From contig JAITOJ010000038.1 of NCBI GenBank assembly GCA_031290005.1, forward strand, positions 1 through 19,118: a stretch of DNA of 19,118 bases. The letters are read 5' to 3'. This document shows, in pieces, positions 6,464 through 13,774 of the stretch. The DNA comes from Treponema sp. (GTDB lineage: Bacteria; Spirochaetota; Spirochaetia; Treponematales; Treponemataceae). The translations under genes and the position numbers were made by a program. The notes under the pieces were generated by a model. That model was not told where the DNA came from. It searched no databases and worked only from the letters and a program-made list of their open reading frames with translations. Position 1 is the stretch's first letter. Each line of letters starts with the position of its first letter.

Positions 6464-6492
6464 TTGACAATTTTTTCCTCTTCCGGTATACT
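6464..6492 (+). promoter_or_regulatory. dnaN promoter
   Basis: TTGACA (6464-6469), exactly 17 bp, then TATACT (6487-6492). The expected leader is about 25 bases and contains GGAG at 6514-6517, eight bases before the dnaN ATG. It is one of the best sigma-70-type promoters in the window. Confidence 0.85.
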
Positions 6493-6524
6493 CAAAAAAG
6501 ATTTAGCAAGAATGGAGTGGTACA

Positions 6525-7637
6525 ATGAAGTTTACATTTGACAAAGATGCGGTTCTCAAGGAAACGGCTATCGCGCAGGAAATTATCTCCACCAAAAACG
6601 CGATTTCCATTTTGTCCAACGTGCTGTTGAGCGCAAAAAACAACAGTCTGACCATCAAAGCCACGGACGTGAAGGTCAATTTTGAGACCAAAATCCCCGT
6701 GGATGTGCAGGAAGAAGGGAGCACCACGATTTTCTGCGACAAGTTTATCAGTATCCTCAATTCCCTGCCCCCGGGAGAAATTGAATTCGCCCAGGACGAT
6801 ATTGCGGTTACCATAAAGCCCGCGGCCAAAAAGGTGAAGTTTCAGCTTAAAAGTATGGCCAGCGAGAAGTTCCCGGATTTTTCCCTGGGCGAACCGCAAG
6901 CCTATTTTGACGTGCCCGCCAGGGACTTTAAGGAAATGATTGCCCAGACGATTTTTTCCATCTCCGACGACGAAACCCGCTATTTTATGAACGGCGCGTA
7001 TTTTGAGAAAAAGGACGATGACCTGATTGTGGTGGCCACCGATGGCCGGCGGCTTTCCTATATTGCCAAGCCTCTGTGCCAGGGCGTTGAAGCCTTCGCG
7101 CCCGTGATTGTGCCCCCAAAAATTCTGAACATCATCCTGAAACGCGCGCCCAGCGAGGGGAATATTTCCCTGGCCATCGCGGACAAAATGATTTACTTCC
7201 GCTTTGGCTCCTACCAGTTCTCCTCGGCCCTCATCGATGCCCAGTTCCCCAATTACCAGCGGGTCATTCCGGAAAATCAGACCCAATACTTTGAAATCGA
7301 CAAGGGCGACTTAACGGACGCCCTCAAGCGGGTGGGCCTTTTGGTGGAACAGAAAACCCGGCGGATTTACTTTGAAGTCAAACCCGGCGTCCTGACTATT
7401 TCCGCCAGAGAGTCCGACATCGGCAACGCCGACGAAGATATCCCCTGCCAGTATGACGGCGAACCGGTGAAGATGGCCCTGAACTACCTGTATCTGGAGG
7501 AACCCGTGAAAGTCATTGAGGCAAGCCGGATACGCTTTGAGTTCACCGAAGCCATGAAGGCGGTCACCATGCGGCCCGAACCCGCAACGGATTTCTTTCA
7601 TATTATCATGCCCATGCAGACCGCCGAAGGAATCTAG
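6525..7637 (+). CDS. dnaN: DNA polymerase III subunit beta (sliding clamp)
   Basis: The 370-residue product is the beta clamp, with three repeated domains of about 120 residues. Family hallmarks include the N-terminal MKFTFDKDAVLKETAIAQ, the central YFMNGAYFE and VVATDGRRLSYIA, and the C-terminal FFHIIMPM tail that closes the protein-binding pocket. It encircles DNA and tethers polymerase III and other partners. The start is set by GGAG upstream and by alignment. The stop overlaps the GTG start of recF by one base (TAGTG), so the two are translated together. In many bacteria dnaN follows dnaA at the origin; here the gene to the left is a carboxylase subunit and I see no dnaA and no DnaA-box cluster, so this is either a rearranged locus or one separate from dnaA. 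Confidence 0.96.
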   Translation: MKFTFDKDAVLKETAIAQEIISTKNAISILSNVLLSAKNNSLTIKATDVKVNFETKIPVDVQEEGSTTIFCDKFISILNSLPPGEIEFAQDDIAVTIKPAAKKVKFQLKSMASEKFPDFSLGEPQAYFDVPARDFKEMIAQTIFSISDDETRYFMNGAYFEKKDDDLIVVATDGRRLSYIAKPLCQGVEAFAPVIVPPKILNIILKRAPSEGNISLAIADKMIYFRFGSYQFSSALIDAQFPNYQRVIPENQTQYFEIDKGDLTDALKRVGLLVEQKTRRIYFEVKPGVLTISARESDIGNADEDIPCQYDGEPVKMALNYLYLEEPVKVIEASRIRFEFTEAMKAVTMRPEPATDFFHIIMPMQTAEGI

Positions 7638-8743
7638 TGCCCTTTCTGTCTCTGTCCTGCGTCAACTACCGGAACCTTGCCAATGAGACCATAGACCTCC
7701 TTGCCAGGGAGGTCTTTTTTGTAGGTGAAAACGGCCAGGGCAAAAGCAACCTTCTGGAAGCCCTCTATTATTTGTCCTACGGCGTGTCCTTCCGCACCCA
7801 CAGCGACGGCGAGTGCGTCAAACAGGGCGAGGGCGGTTTCAGCCTGCGGGGTATGTTCCGAGGGGAGCAGTCCTCTGAGGGCCAGGCCGGGGCGACCCAC
7901 CTGATTTCGGTGTACCTGGAGAAGGGCAAAAAGCGGATTGAGAAGAACGCAAAAAAAATCCTTGACCGCAAAGAACTGATTAACACCATCCCCTGTGTGC
8001 TCTACTGCCACGAAGACCTGGAGTTTGTCAACGGCGAACCGGAGCGGCGGCGGTTTTTTATCGACCAGACCCTTTCCATGCACGACCTGATGTTCATCGA
8101 CATTTCCCGGCAATACAAGCGGGCACTCAAAAGCCGAAACACCTTTTTGAAGGTCCAGAAGCGGGACGTGGCGGAGGCGTACAATCCCCAGCTTGCCAAA
8201 TGGGGGGTGGAGATGCAGCGGAAACGCAAAAACGTGATTTTCAGCTTTAACCGCGTGTTTTCCCCCCTCTACGAGGAAGTGACGGGCATCGATGACGTGC
8301 ATCTGGTGTATGCCCCGTCCTGGAAGGAAGCGGACGGCCTGGCCATCACCGAAGACGCGGCCATTGCCCAGCTTGCGGTCAAACTCCCCCTGGACATGCA
8401 GATGGGAACCACCCTGTGCGGCCCCCACCGGGACAGAATCATCTTTATGCGCCGGGATGCGCCTTTTATCCCCACGGCCTCCACGGGCCAGCGGCGGCTG
8501 GCGGCGATTCTGCTCCGCACCGCCCAGGGCCTTTTTTACCGGAATTTGAGCGAAAAAAAGCCCGTGCTCCTCATGGACGACGTGCTCCTTGAGCTTGACC
8601 CGGAAAAGCGGCAAAGGGTGACGTCCCTCCTCCCCGAATACGACCAGCTTTTCTGCACGTTTCTGATCGGAGAACCTCATGAAAAGTATCAGACCTCCGG
8701 CACCAAGGTGTACCGGATTGCGGACGGCCGGTGGGAAGGGTGA
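7637..8743 (+). CDS. recF: DNA replication and repair protein RecF
   Basis: The 368-residue product is RecF, an SMC-like ATPase that loads RecA at single-strand gaps with RecO and RecR. Walker A is GENGQGKSN at residues 30-38, the ABC-type signature is in STGQRRLAAILL, and Walker B with D-loop is LLMDDVLLELDPEKR. The first residues (FLSLSCVNYRNL) match the family N-terminus, which supports the GTG start at 7637. AAGGA at 7627-7631 serves as SD inside the end of dnaN, and the TAGTG overlap implies coupling. A weak hairpin with T-run follows the stop, and the next gene has its own promoter, so dnaN-recF is a two-gene transcript. Confidence 0.95.
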   Translation: MPFLSLSCVNYRNLANETIDLLAREVFFVGENGQGKSNLLEALYYLSYGVSFRTHSDGECVKQGEGGFSLRGMFRGEQSSEGQAGATHLISVYLEKGKKRIEKNAKKILDRKELINTIPCVLYCHEDLEFVNGEPERRRFFIDQTLSMHDLMFIDISRQYKRALKSRNTFLKVQKRDVAEAYNPQLAKWGVEMQRKRKNVIFSFNRVFSPLYEEVTGIDDVHLVYAPSWKEADGLAITEDAAIAQLAVKLPLDMQMGTTLCGPHRDRIIFMRRDAPFIPTASTGQRRLAAILLRTAQGLFYRNLSEKKPVLLMDDVLLELDPEKRQRVTSLLPEYDQLFCTFLIGEPHEKYQTSGTKVYRIADGRWEG

Positions 8744-8746
8744 CAC

Positions 8747-8773
8747 GCGGCACAGAGCCCCGCTGTATTTTTA
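8747..8773 (+). terminator. Weak terminator candidate after recF
   Basis: GCGGC (8747-8751) and GCCCCGC (8757-8763) form a short stem with one bulged C around an ACAGA loop, followed by TGTATTTTTA. It begins four bases after the recF stop. The short stem makes this uncertain. Confidence 0.4.
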
Positions 8774-8778
8774 TGGGT

Positions 8779-8807
8779 TTGACATAATTTTTTTTTTTTG
8801 CTATAAT
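8779..8807 (+). promoter_or_regulatory. rpmB promoter with a T12 spacer
   Basis: TTGACA (8779-8784) and TATAAT (8802-8807) are both perfect consensus with exactly 17 bp between them. The spacer contains an uninterrupted run of 12 T's (8788-8799). Slippage in this run would change the spacer length. Confidence 0.9.
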
Positions 8808-8862
8808 AGTTTTCCAATACGCAATTTAGTGCGTAAAGAAAGTGAAAACAGGCAGGTTTGAT

Positions 8863-9054
8863 ATGTCCAGAAGATGTGATATTTGCGGAAAAGGCGCGAT
8901 AAGCGGAAACAATGTGAGTAAATCATATAATCATACGCGGCGCACCTGGAAACCGAATCTCTTAAAAGTGAAAACCGAACTCGGGGGCACCACGTTAACC
9001 CTTAAAATGTGTGCCCGTTGTCTGCGCAGTGGTTTTATTACGAAAAAAGTGTAA
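8863..9054 (+). CDS. rpmB: 50S ribosomal protein L28
   Basis: The 63-residue product is bL28: MSRRCDICGKGAISGNNVSKSYNHTRRTWKPNL and the C-terminal LKMCARCLRSG. It keeps two CxxC pairs (CDIC, CARC), so it is the zinc-binding form. I start it at 8863, matching the family N-terminus, with AGGCAGG about eight bases upstream; an in-frame ATG at 8842 would add seven unrelated residues. The perfect promoter upstream gives a leader of about 50 bases. The gene ends 17 bases before a long hairpin that leads into the next gene. Confidence 0.95.
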   Translation: MSRRCDICGKGAISGNNVSKSYNHTRRTWKPNLLKVKTELGGTTLTLKMCARCLRSGFITKKV

Positions 9055-9071
9055 TGAAAAGCTGTAATAAA

Positions 9072-9105
9072 CCGAAAAATAAATGAGAAATAATTTATTT
9101 TTCGG
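9072..9105 (+). promoter_or_regulatory. Hairpin overlapping the SD of the next gene
   Basis: A perfect 13-bp stem, CCGAAAAATAAAT (9072-9084) with ATTTATTTTTCGG (9093-9105), and an eight-base loop. The last two bases of the stem are the first two of the GGAGG (9104-9108) that serves the gene at 9114. It can be read as an rpmB terminator, an mRNA-stabilising 3' stem, or a structure that tunes access to the SD. Confidence 0.6.
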
Positions 9106-9113
9106 AGGAATTT

Positions 9114-9494
9114 ATGAAGCAGTTCACGGTGATTTTATTGTTCGTTTTGGCGTTCCTTACCCTTTCTGTGTCGGTTCGTCCGTCGGTAGACGGTCGTGCG
9201 CTCGTGGCGGATGAGGGGATACTTCCTTCTGGGCTTTACGCAAAAGCGACAGGTTTTTTTTCCAATGAAGGTATATCAGTCACTAATCCCTCTACCGGCG
9301 ACAAGGTTGATGTGTTGGTTGTAGGGACGCTTGACCCGCAAGATGGGGTCGCCATCCTGCTTTCGCCAGAGGCGGCAGCCCGGCTCTTTATTGCAAAGGA
9401 CTCCAATATACTGGTTTCAATTACGAAAAGTTCCGTCTCTAAAGAAGCCTTGCCGGAATTACCCAGGGAAAGCCCTCTGAAAATCACCCGTTAA
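9114..9494 (+). CDS. Small secreted protein, RlpA-like double-psi barrel remnant (tentative)
   Basis: The 126-residue product has a clear signal peptide (MKQFTVILLFVLAFLTLSVSV, cleavage probably soon after residue 20) and no lipobox, so it should be exported to the periplasm. About residues 45-105 (VTNPSTGDKVDVLVVGTLD, then LLSPEAAARL) resemble the second half of the RlpA-like double-psi beta-barrel, where a VTN..NG...V.V.D.GP and IDLS.AAA.. pattern is usual. The first half and the catalytic aspartate region of lytic transglycosylases are not evident. A structural or binding role at the envelope is therefore more likely than an enzyme; this is inference. The start is supported by GGAGG six bases upstream. 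It ends two bases from the end of the convergent glycosyltransferase gene, with no room for a terminator. Confidence 0.7.
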   Translation: MKQFTVILLFVLAFLTLSVSVRPSVDGRALVADEGILPSGLYAKATGFFSNEGISVTNPSTGDKVDVLVVGTLDPQDGVAILLSPEAAARLFIAKDSNILVSITKSSVSKEALPELPRESPLKITR

Positions 9495-9496
9495 TC

Positions 9497-10615
9497 TTAT
9501 TCGGTTACCGCTTTTTTAAGTATTCCTACGGTCTCCTCGGCGGTTTGCTTCCACGAAAACCGCTTTGTCCATTCCAGGCCGGTAACACATACCTTTTCCC
9601 GAAAAGCGTTATCGGTCAGAATTTTCTCAATTGCCAAGGCCGTATCGCTTGCCGAATCAGGGTCAAAGTAGACTGCGTGAGAACCAGCGATTTCCGGCAA
9701 AGCCCCGGAACGAGTGCAGGCAACAGGGATACCGCTGGCCATAGCCTCAATAACCGGCAGTCCGACTCCTTCATTTATAGCGGGAAACACGCAGCCGGCA
9801 GCACAGGCATACAGCAGGGGTAGGCTGGTATGAGGGAAAAATCCGGTGAGTAGAATATCACAGGCAACGGGGGATGCTGCGATTTCCTGCCGCAGGGTTT
9901 TGGATTCCTTGTCACTGCTGCCCGCCAGTACCAGCCGGTGAGGCAGCCCGGTTTTCTTTTTGAATTCGTTAAATCCTCTAATAAGTTCAATATGCTTTTT
10001 TGCCGCCCCGGAAATTCGAGAAGCATAAATCAGATATGGCCGCTGAACCGCGAAAGGTTTAATATCCGTATTTTCCATGTCAATGTCTCCCCGGGGATAA
10101 AACAGACTGTGGTCAATCCCGTGGTACACCACCTCAATTTTGTTGGGGTCAAGGGATAAACTAATCAGGTCCTTGCGGATATACTGGCTGGTTGCCACAA
10201 TCCGGTTGACCTTTGAAAGAGATTTCGTGATATGCGTCCCCAGCCAGTGGCTGCTGTTTTTCAGGTTGATGGAAAGTATGTCACTGATGACTGCCACACC
10301 AGGAACTTTAAATGAAGGCGGGAGCACCCGGGAGGCAGCAGGGAACAAGGTTGCATCGTATTGACTGAGCTGGATTACCCGGTTGGCATGATTTTGATGC
10401 CAGAGCTGGTTCAGCGCCATGCCCCCAAAGGGATGCAGGCTGCGATAGTTGATGTCCCGGCGGACAGAAGTATAGGTGTACCGGTCGATTTCCGGCCCAA
10501 AAATCTCAAACTGAAAATGCGAGTCTGCCGGAAGATTGGCAATCAGGGAACGGAGATAGGAGCCGATTCCTGACATACCATGATCGCAGCCAAAGACGTC
10601 AATGCCTATTTTCAT
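9497..10615 (-). CDS. Glycosyltransferase family 4
   Basis: The 372-residue product is a GT-B fold retaining glycosyltransferase. The acceptor half opens with MKIGIDVFGCDHGMSGIGSYLRSL, a usual glycine-rich start. The donor half has YLIYASRISGAAKKHIELIRGF (about 194-214) and the E-x7-E motif in NEGVGLPVIEAMASGIPV (Glu282 and Glu290). It transfers a sugar from a nucleotide-sugar to a glycan or lipid acceptor in the cytoplasm; donor and acceptor are not visible, and no polysaccharide cluster surrounds it. There is no SD: the ATG follows TATCAT by six bases, so the mRNA is expected to be leaderless. The promoter region is shared with the divergent helicase gene. Confidence 0.9.
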   Translation of the reverse strand: MKIGIDVFGCDHGMSGIGSYLRSLIANLPADSHFQFEIFGPEIDRYTYTSVRRDINYRSLHPFGGMALNQLWHQNHANRVIQLSQYDATLFPAASRVLPPSFKVPGVAVISDILSINLKNSSHWLGTHITKSLSKVNRIVATSQYIRKDLISLSLDPNKIEVVYHGIDHSLFYPRGDIDMENTDIKPFAVQRPYLIYASRISGAAKKHIELIRGFNEFKKKTGLPHRLVLAGSSDKESKTLRQEIAASPVACDILLTGFFPHTSLPLLYACAAGCVFPAINEGVGLPVIEAMASGIPVACTRSGALPEIAGSHAVYFDPDSASDTALAIEKILTDNAFREKVCVTGLEWTKRFSWKQTAEETVGILKKAVTE

Positions 10616-10621
10616 ATTATC

Positions 10622-10654
10622 ATGATAGCATACAAGTCCGATTTATGCTATAGT
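10622..10654. promoter_or_regulatory. Symmetrical divergent promoter pair
   Basis: Rightward: TGC-TATAGT (10646-10654), six bases before the helicase ATG at 10661. Leftward: TGC-TATCAT (10630-10622), six bases before the glycosyltransferase ATG at 10615. The inverted repeat TAGCATA (10626-10632) / TATGCTA (10644-10650) places each promoter's -35 position on the other's extended -10. Only 45 bases separate the two start codons, and neither gene has an SD. Confidence 0.65.
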
Positions 10655-10660
10655 TTTGTT

Positions 10661-11848
10661 ATGGATACGGTACAGGACAGCTTTGAAAACGGCTTTCGGG
10701 ACAGGGGAATTCAGGAGCATCTGGTGCAAAAACTCGCTAAAGATGGCAAGCACAGCCCCACGTTGGTACAAACTCAGATAATTCCCCTGATTCTTGCGGG
10801 GAATCAGGTAATTTTTCAATCCGAAACCGGAACCGGCAAAACTCTGGCCTATCTCCTTCCCCTGCTCCAGCAGCTTGACCCGGCGGATACCCGCATACAA
10901 GTGATTATCGCCGCGCCAACCCACGAGCTTGCCTCCCAAATCAAGCGGGAGGCGCAAAAAATCTCAGATTGCGGGGTTGTACTTTGTATTGGAAGCACGC
11001 CTATAAGGCGGCAAATCGATCTTATAAAAGAAAAACCTGCTCTGGCGGCGGGGAATCCGGCGCGGCTGTCAGAACTCATCAATTTATACAAACTCAAACC
11101 CGATGGGATACGGGCTCTGGTCCTGGACGAAGCTGACCGGCTTTTTGCCCCTGAACAGGCCAGAGACACAGCGGCGCTGATTGCCCAAATGCCTGCCGGC
11201 GTACAACTTATCGCCTGTTCCGCAACTATCCGGGAAAAAACCCGCCGGGCTATTGAGCGCAGCCTGGCGGAAAATCCGGGGCGCGCCGGACTTCCCAGCG
11301 AGAACAGCCGGAAAATTGAAGTGCTTCTGCTCCCTCCTGAGGATGTGCTCCGGTGCAATATCGAACATCAGGCGATTTTCAGCGAGGGCCGGGACAAAAT
11401 TGACACCTTGCGGAAATACCTGGCCGCAGTGACGCCGCAAAAAGCGCTGGTTTTTATTGCCAAAGCCGCACAAACCGGAAATATCGTATCCCGGCTTTGG
11501 GCAAAACAGATTGACTGCGCGGGGATTCACGCGGGCATGGACAAGCTGGAACGCAAGCAGGCCATCGACCGGTTCCGTTCGGGAAAGACCAGACTTTTAG
11601 TGACCAGCGACCTTTCCGCCCGCGGGTTAGACATTCCGGGTATCACCCACATCATTCAACTTGATTTTCCCTCTGACGATGATTTTTTTATCCACCGGGC
11701 AGGGCGCACCGCGCGGGCCGGAGCGTCCGGGATCAATGTGGTCATTGGAGACGAATGGGAGCTGCGATGTTACGCTGGGCTGGAGAAAAAACTGGGAATC
11801 ACGGTGTACCCCAAAGTTCTGTACGGCGGGCGGCTTGAGACGGCATGA
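10661..11848 (+). CDS. DEAD-box RNA helicase, compact
   Basis: The 395-residue product is little more than the helicase core. Motifs in order: Q-motif region (FENGFRDRGI ... SPTLVQTQIIP), motif I SETGTGKT (54-61), Ia APTHELASQ, motif II DEAD, motif III SAT in CSATI, motif IV ALVFIAKA, motif V TSDLSARGLDIPG, motif VI HRAGRTARAG. It uses ATP to remodel RNA, for example in ribosome assembly or mRNA decay. There is no C-terminal basic tail or RNA-binding extension, so its partner or target is not indicated; it differs in this from CsdA, SrmB or RhlE types with tails. ATG 10661 is chosen over in-frame upstream codons because it lies just after the -10 element and begins a normal Q-motif lead-in. 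The mRNA is predicted leaderless. Confidence 0.92.
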   Translation: MDTVQDSFENGFRDRGIQEHLVQKLAKDGKHSPTLVQTQIIPLILAGNQVIFQSETGTGKTLAYLLPLLQQLDPADTRIQVIIAAPTHELASQIKREAQKISDCGVVLCIGSTPIRRQIDLIKEKPALAAGNPARLSELINLYKLKPDGIRALVLDEADRLFAPEQARDTAALIAQMPAGVQLIACSATIREKTRRAIERSLAENPGRAGLPSENSRKIEVLLLPPEDVLRCNIEHQAIFSEGRDKIDTLRKYLAAVTPQKALVFIAKAAQTGNIVSRLWAKQIDCAGIHAGMDKLERKQAIDRFRSGKTRLLVTSDLSARGLDIPGITHIIQLDFPSDDDFFIHRAGRTARAGASGINVVIGDEWELRCYAGLEKKLGITVYPKVLYGGRLETA

Positions 11849-11982
11849 GTTATACCCACGGGCTGTTTGCGCTGCGGAGGTGTTTGCCCAGCAGGGGCCC
11901 GATATAGAAAATACGGGCGTATTTTGGGGGAACAGCCGCCGCAGGGCGCTGCTGTTTGATAGGGGGGGGGCAAATATCAGAA
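11849..11982 (+). promoter_or_regulatory. helicase-maf intergenic region with a G9 tract
   Basis: The 134 bases hold a small hairpin AAAATAC-GGGC-GTATTTT (11908-11925), an inverted pair GGCTGTT/AACAGCC, and a run of nine G's (11962-11970). TTGATA (11956-11961, five of six to a -35) lies directly before the G-run and AT-rich sequence containing TATCAG (11975-11980) lies after it, only 13 bp apart. I see no standard promoter or SD for maf. Confidence 0.4.
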
Positions 11983-12615
11983 ATGAGTAATCAGACACAT
12001 AAAACGCCGGTGTTTTTCCCGGAACCGATCATTCTCGCCTCCTCATCTCCCCGGCGGCATTCGATTCTTACCATGCTTGGAATCCCCTTCATACCAATGC
12101 CTCCCCATATCGACGAAAGCCTTGAACCGGGCATTCCGGCGGAGAAAATGCCGGAATTGCTGGCCATAAAAAAAGCGGAAACCGTAGCAGCGAAATTACC
12201 CGCAGGTATTGCCGCAACCCTGGTTCTTGGGGTTGATACACTGGTCATTCTTGATGGCAAACCCTACGGCAAACCCGTTGACGCCGCCGAAGCAGAAGGA
12301 TTTTTAACCGCCCTTTCGGGCCGCACCCACCGGGTTGTCACGGCCATGGCGCTTCATAACCGCCGGACAGGATACACCTCAAGCCAAAGCTGTGAAACGG
12401 CTGTGACCTTTGCGCCTCTTGCCAAGGAGGATATCCTGTGGTATCTGAATACCGGAGAATGGCAGGGGGTGGCCGGAGCATACCGGATGCAGGGCCGGGG
12501 CGCCTGTTTTGTGTCTCATATTGCCGGACTGGAAAGCACTGTAGCCGGCCTGCCAATCGAGCCGCTCTTTAGGCTTCTCAAGGATGGGTTTGCAAATAAT
12601 GAATCAGGCGGATAA
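11983..12615 (+). CDS. maf: Maf-family nucleotide pyrophosphatase
   Basis: The 210-residue product is a Maf/HAM1-superfamily house-cleaning pyrophosphatase that hydrolyses non-canonical or modified (d)NTPs to monophosphates. Family motifs are SSSPRRHSIL (20-29), the catalytic GVDTLVILDGKPYGKP (about 83-98), LSGRTHRVVTAMAL and the GEWQGVAGAYRMQGRG segment. The last fits the AGAY-type rather than the YceF AGSF type. Usual GADT is GVDT here, a conservative change. I start at ATG 11983 by family alignment; an in-frame TTG at 11956 would place the G9 tract inside the protein as three glycines. No good SD is seen, so initiation is uncertain. The last 38 bases overlap the end of the convergent GT2-like gene. 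Confidence 0.88.
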   Translation: MSNQTHKTPVFFPEPIILASSSPRRHSILTMLGIPFIPMPPHIDESLEPGIPAEKMPELLAIKKAETVAAKLPAGIAATLVLGVDTLVILDGKPYGKPVDAAEAEGFLTALSGRTHRVVTAMALHNRRTGYTSSQSCETAVTFAPLAKEDILWYLNTGEWQGVAGAYRMQGRGACFVSHIAGLESTVAGLPIEPLFRLLKDGFANNESGG

Positions 12616-13774
12616 TCCGCAAACCGTCAAACCAAAAGTGGAATGCCCGCCGCAGCCGTTCCGCGTCCGGAGCTGCGGCCTGTATTTTTTCCCAGTCCTG
12701 AAAAAAACTGTTCGCCTCAAGAAATACACAGACCTCAGGGAGGCGTTCCCGTATCTTTCCGGGCAGGTCGGACCTATTTTCCTGAATGTGCTCGTTCATC
12801 AATGAAATAAACGCTTTAATCTGTTCGTACACAAAATCCGAATATGCAGGCAGAGGATTACCGGCCATAAGCTCGCTGATTTTTTGCCCTGTTCCGAAAG
12901 GCGTCCGGTTCGATATGCGCGCGGACGGATAGACTGCCGCAGGCAATTCCACCGGAAGCCGTCCTTTGCCGTAACAGATTTTGACAAGGCCCTGCAAAAA
13001 ATAAAAATCTTCCCCCGCGGTACGAGTATTCATTCCCCCGGACTGCATATAGGCTTCCCTGGTACACACAATCCTGGGAGTCAGGGCGGTTTGATAATAG
13101 ATGGAACCGCATTCTTTTAGTTTGCGGCTGTGGCCAGATAAAAACAGTTCATAGGAGCGGATTGCCCGTTCCGCTTCCGGCGTTTCACCGCTCTGGTGTA
13201 AAAAGGACAAACAACCGGCGTCCGCCTCAAGAGCGGTCTGCCTGAAGTCATACAAAACCTGAAAATAGTTTTTGGAAATCAGAGTATCCCCGTCCATGCA
13301 GGCAATGACCGACGCGCCCTGACTGAGGGCATAGTCCATGCCGATTTTCCGGGCAAAGCCGGCCCCTTCTCCTTCGGGCAGCTCCCTGCCTTCACTGGCG
13401 GCGTCAATGGGAACAAGGCGTATCCCATGTCTTGATGCGATTGAAGCCCCTTCCCGTCCGGCGGCATCGTTGAGATATGCCAGCAGCGCCCGGTTCCGCT
13501 CCTTGATTTCCGCTCTTTCGTTTCGGCGGTTGTTGACCACGCAATAGACTCTGACTTCCTCTTCCGGGGTTCTGTCGTCTGTATAAGGAGCGGCATAGTT
13601 CCAGGCCGTTGTCAGGGATTCCAGGGTGGGCGTGAATTCTTCATCCAGCAGAGGAACCACCACAGCCACACCGCGCCAGGCATATTCCGTGCCCGCGCCG
13701 GAGCCAGGCTCAGGGAACCAGGGAAGAACCTTGGCGCTCCGTTTTCGAAGCCAAGATTCAACCGCTGTAGTCAT
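12578..13774 (-). CDS. GT2-like (GT-A fold) glycosyltransferase
   Basis: The 398-residue product has the N-terminal nucleotide-binding strand AVVVPLLDEEFTPTLESL (about 37-54), a VYCVVNNRRNE segment, ARKIGMDYAL and a DxD-type metal site ACMDGDT (Asp161, Asp163), all as in family 2 glycosyltransferases. A second conserved stretch with RIVCTREAYMQSGGMNTRTAGEDFYFLQGL (about 235-265) resembles the acceptor-side ED motif. No membrane segments are obvious. Donor and acceptor are unknown. It is the last gene of a four-gene leftward operon; its ATG overlaps the miaA stop (ATGA), and there is no SD, so it is translated by coupling. Its 3' end overlaps maf by 38 bp. Its pairing with a tRNA-modification gene looks like a shared transcript, not shared function. 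Confidence 0.85.
   Translation of the reverse strand: MTTAVESWLRKRSAKVLPWFPEPGSGAGTEYAWRGVAVVVPLLDEEFTPTLESLTTAWNYAAPYTDDRTPEEEVRVYCVVNNRRNERAEIKERNRALLAYLNDAAGREGASIASRHGIRLVPIDAASEGRELPEGEGAGFARKIGMDYALSQGASVIACMDGDTLISKNYFQVLYDFRQTALEADAGCLSFLHQSGETPEAERAIRSYELFLSGHSRKLKECGSIYYQTALTPRIVCTREAYMQSGGMNTRTAGEDFYFLQGLVKICYGKGRLPVELPAAVYPSARISNRTPFGTGQKISELMAGNPLPAYSDFVYEQIKAFISLMNEHIQENRSDLPGKIRERLPEVCVFLEANSFFQDWEKIQAAAPDAERLRRAFHFWFDGLRIIRLIHYLQTHP

Noticed and set aside
6435..6524. Replication origin in front of dnaN
   Set aside because: The 90 bases hold only the dnaN promoter and leader; no DnaA-box consensus or AT-rich unwinding repeats were found.
7634..8746. 370-codon minus-strand frame exactly opposite recF
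   Set aside because: A shadow of recF in a GC-rich gene; no motifs, no ribosome-binding site, and recF is unmistakable. The same holds for the 319-codon frame opposite the carboxylase gene (5457-6416).
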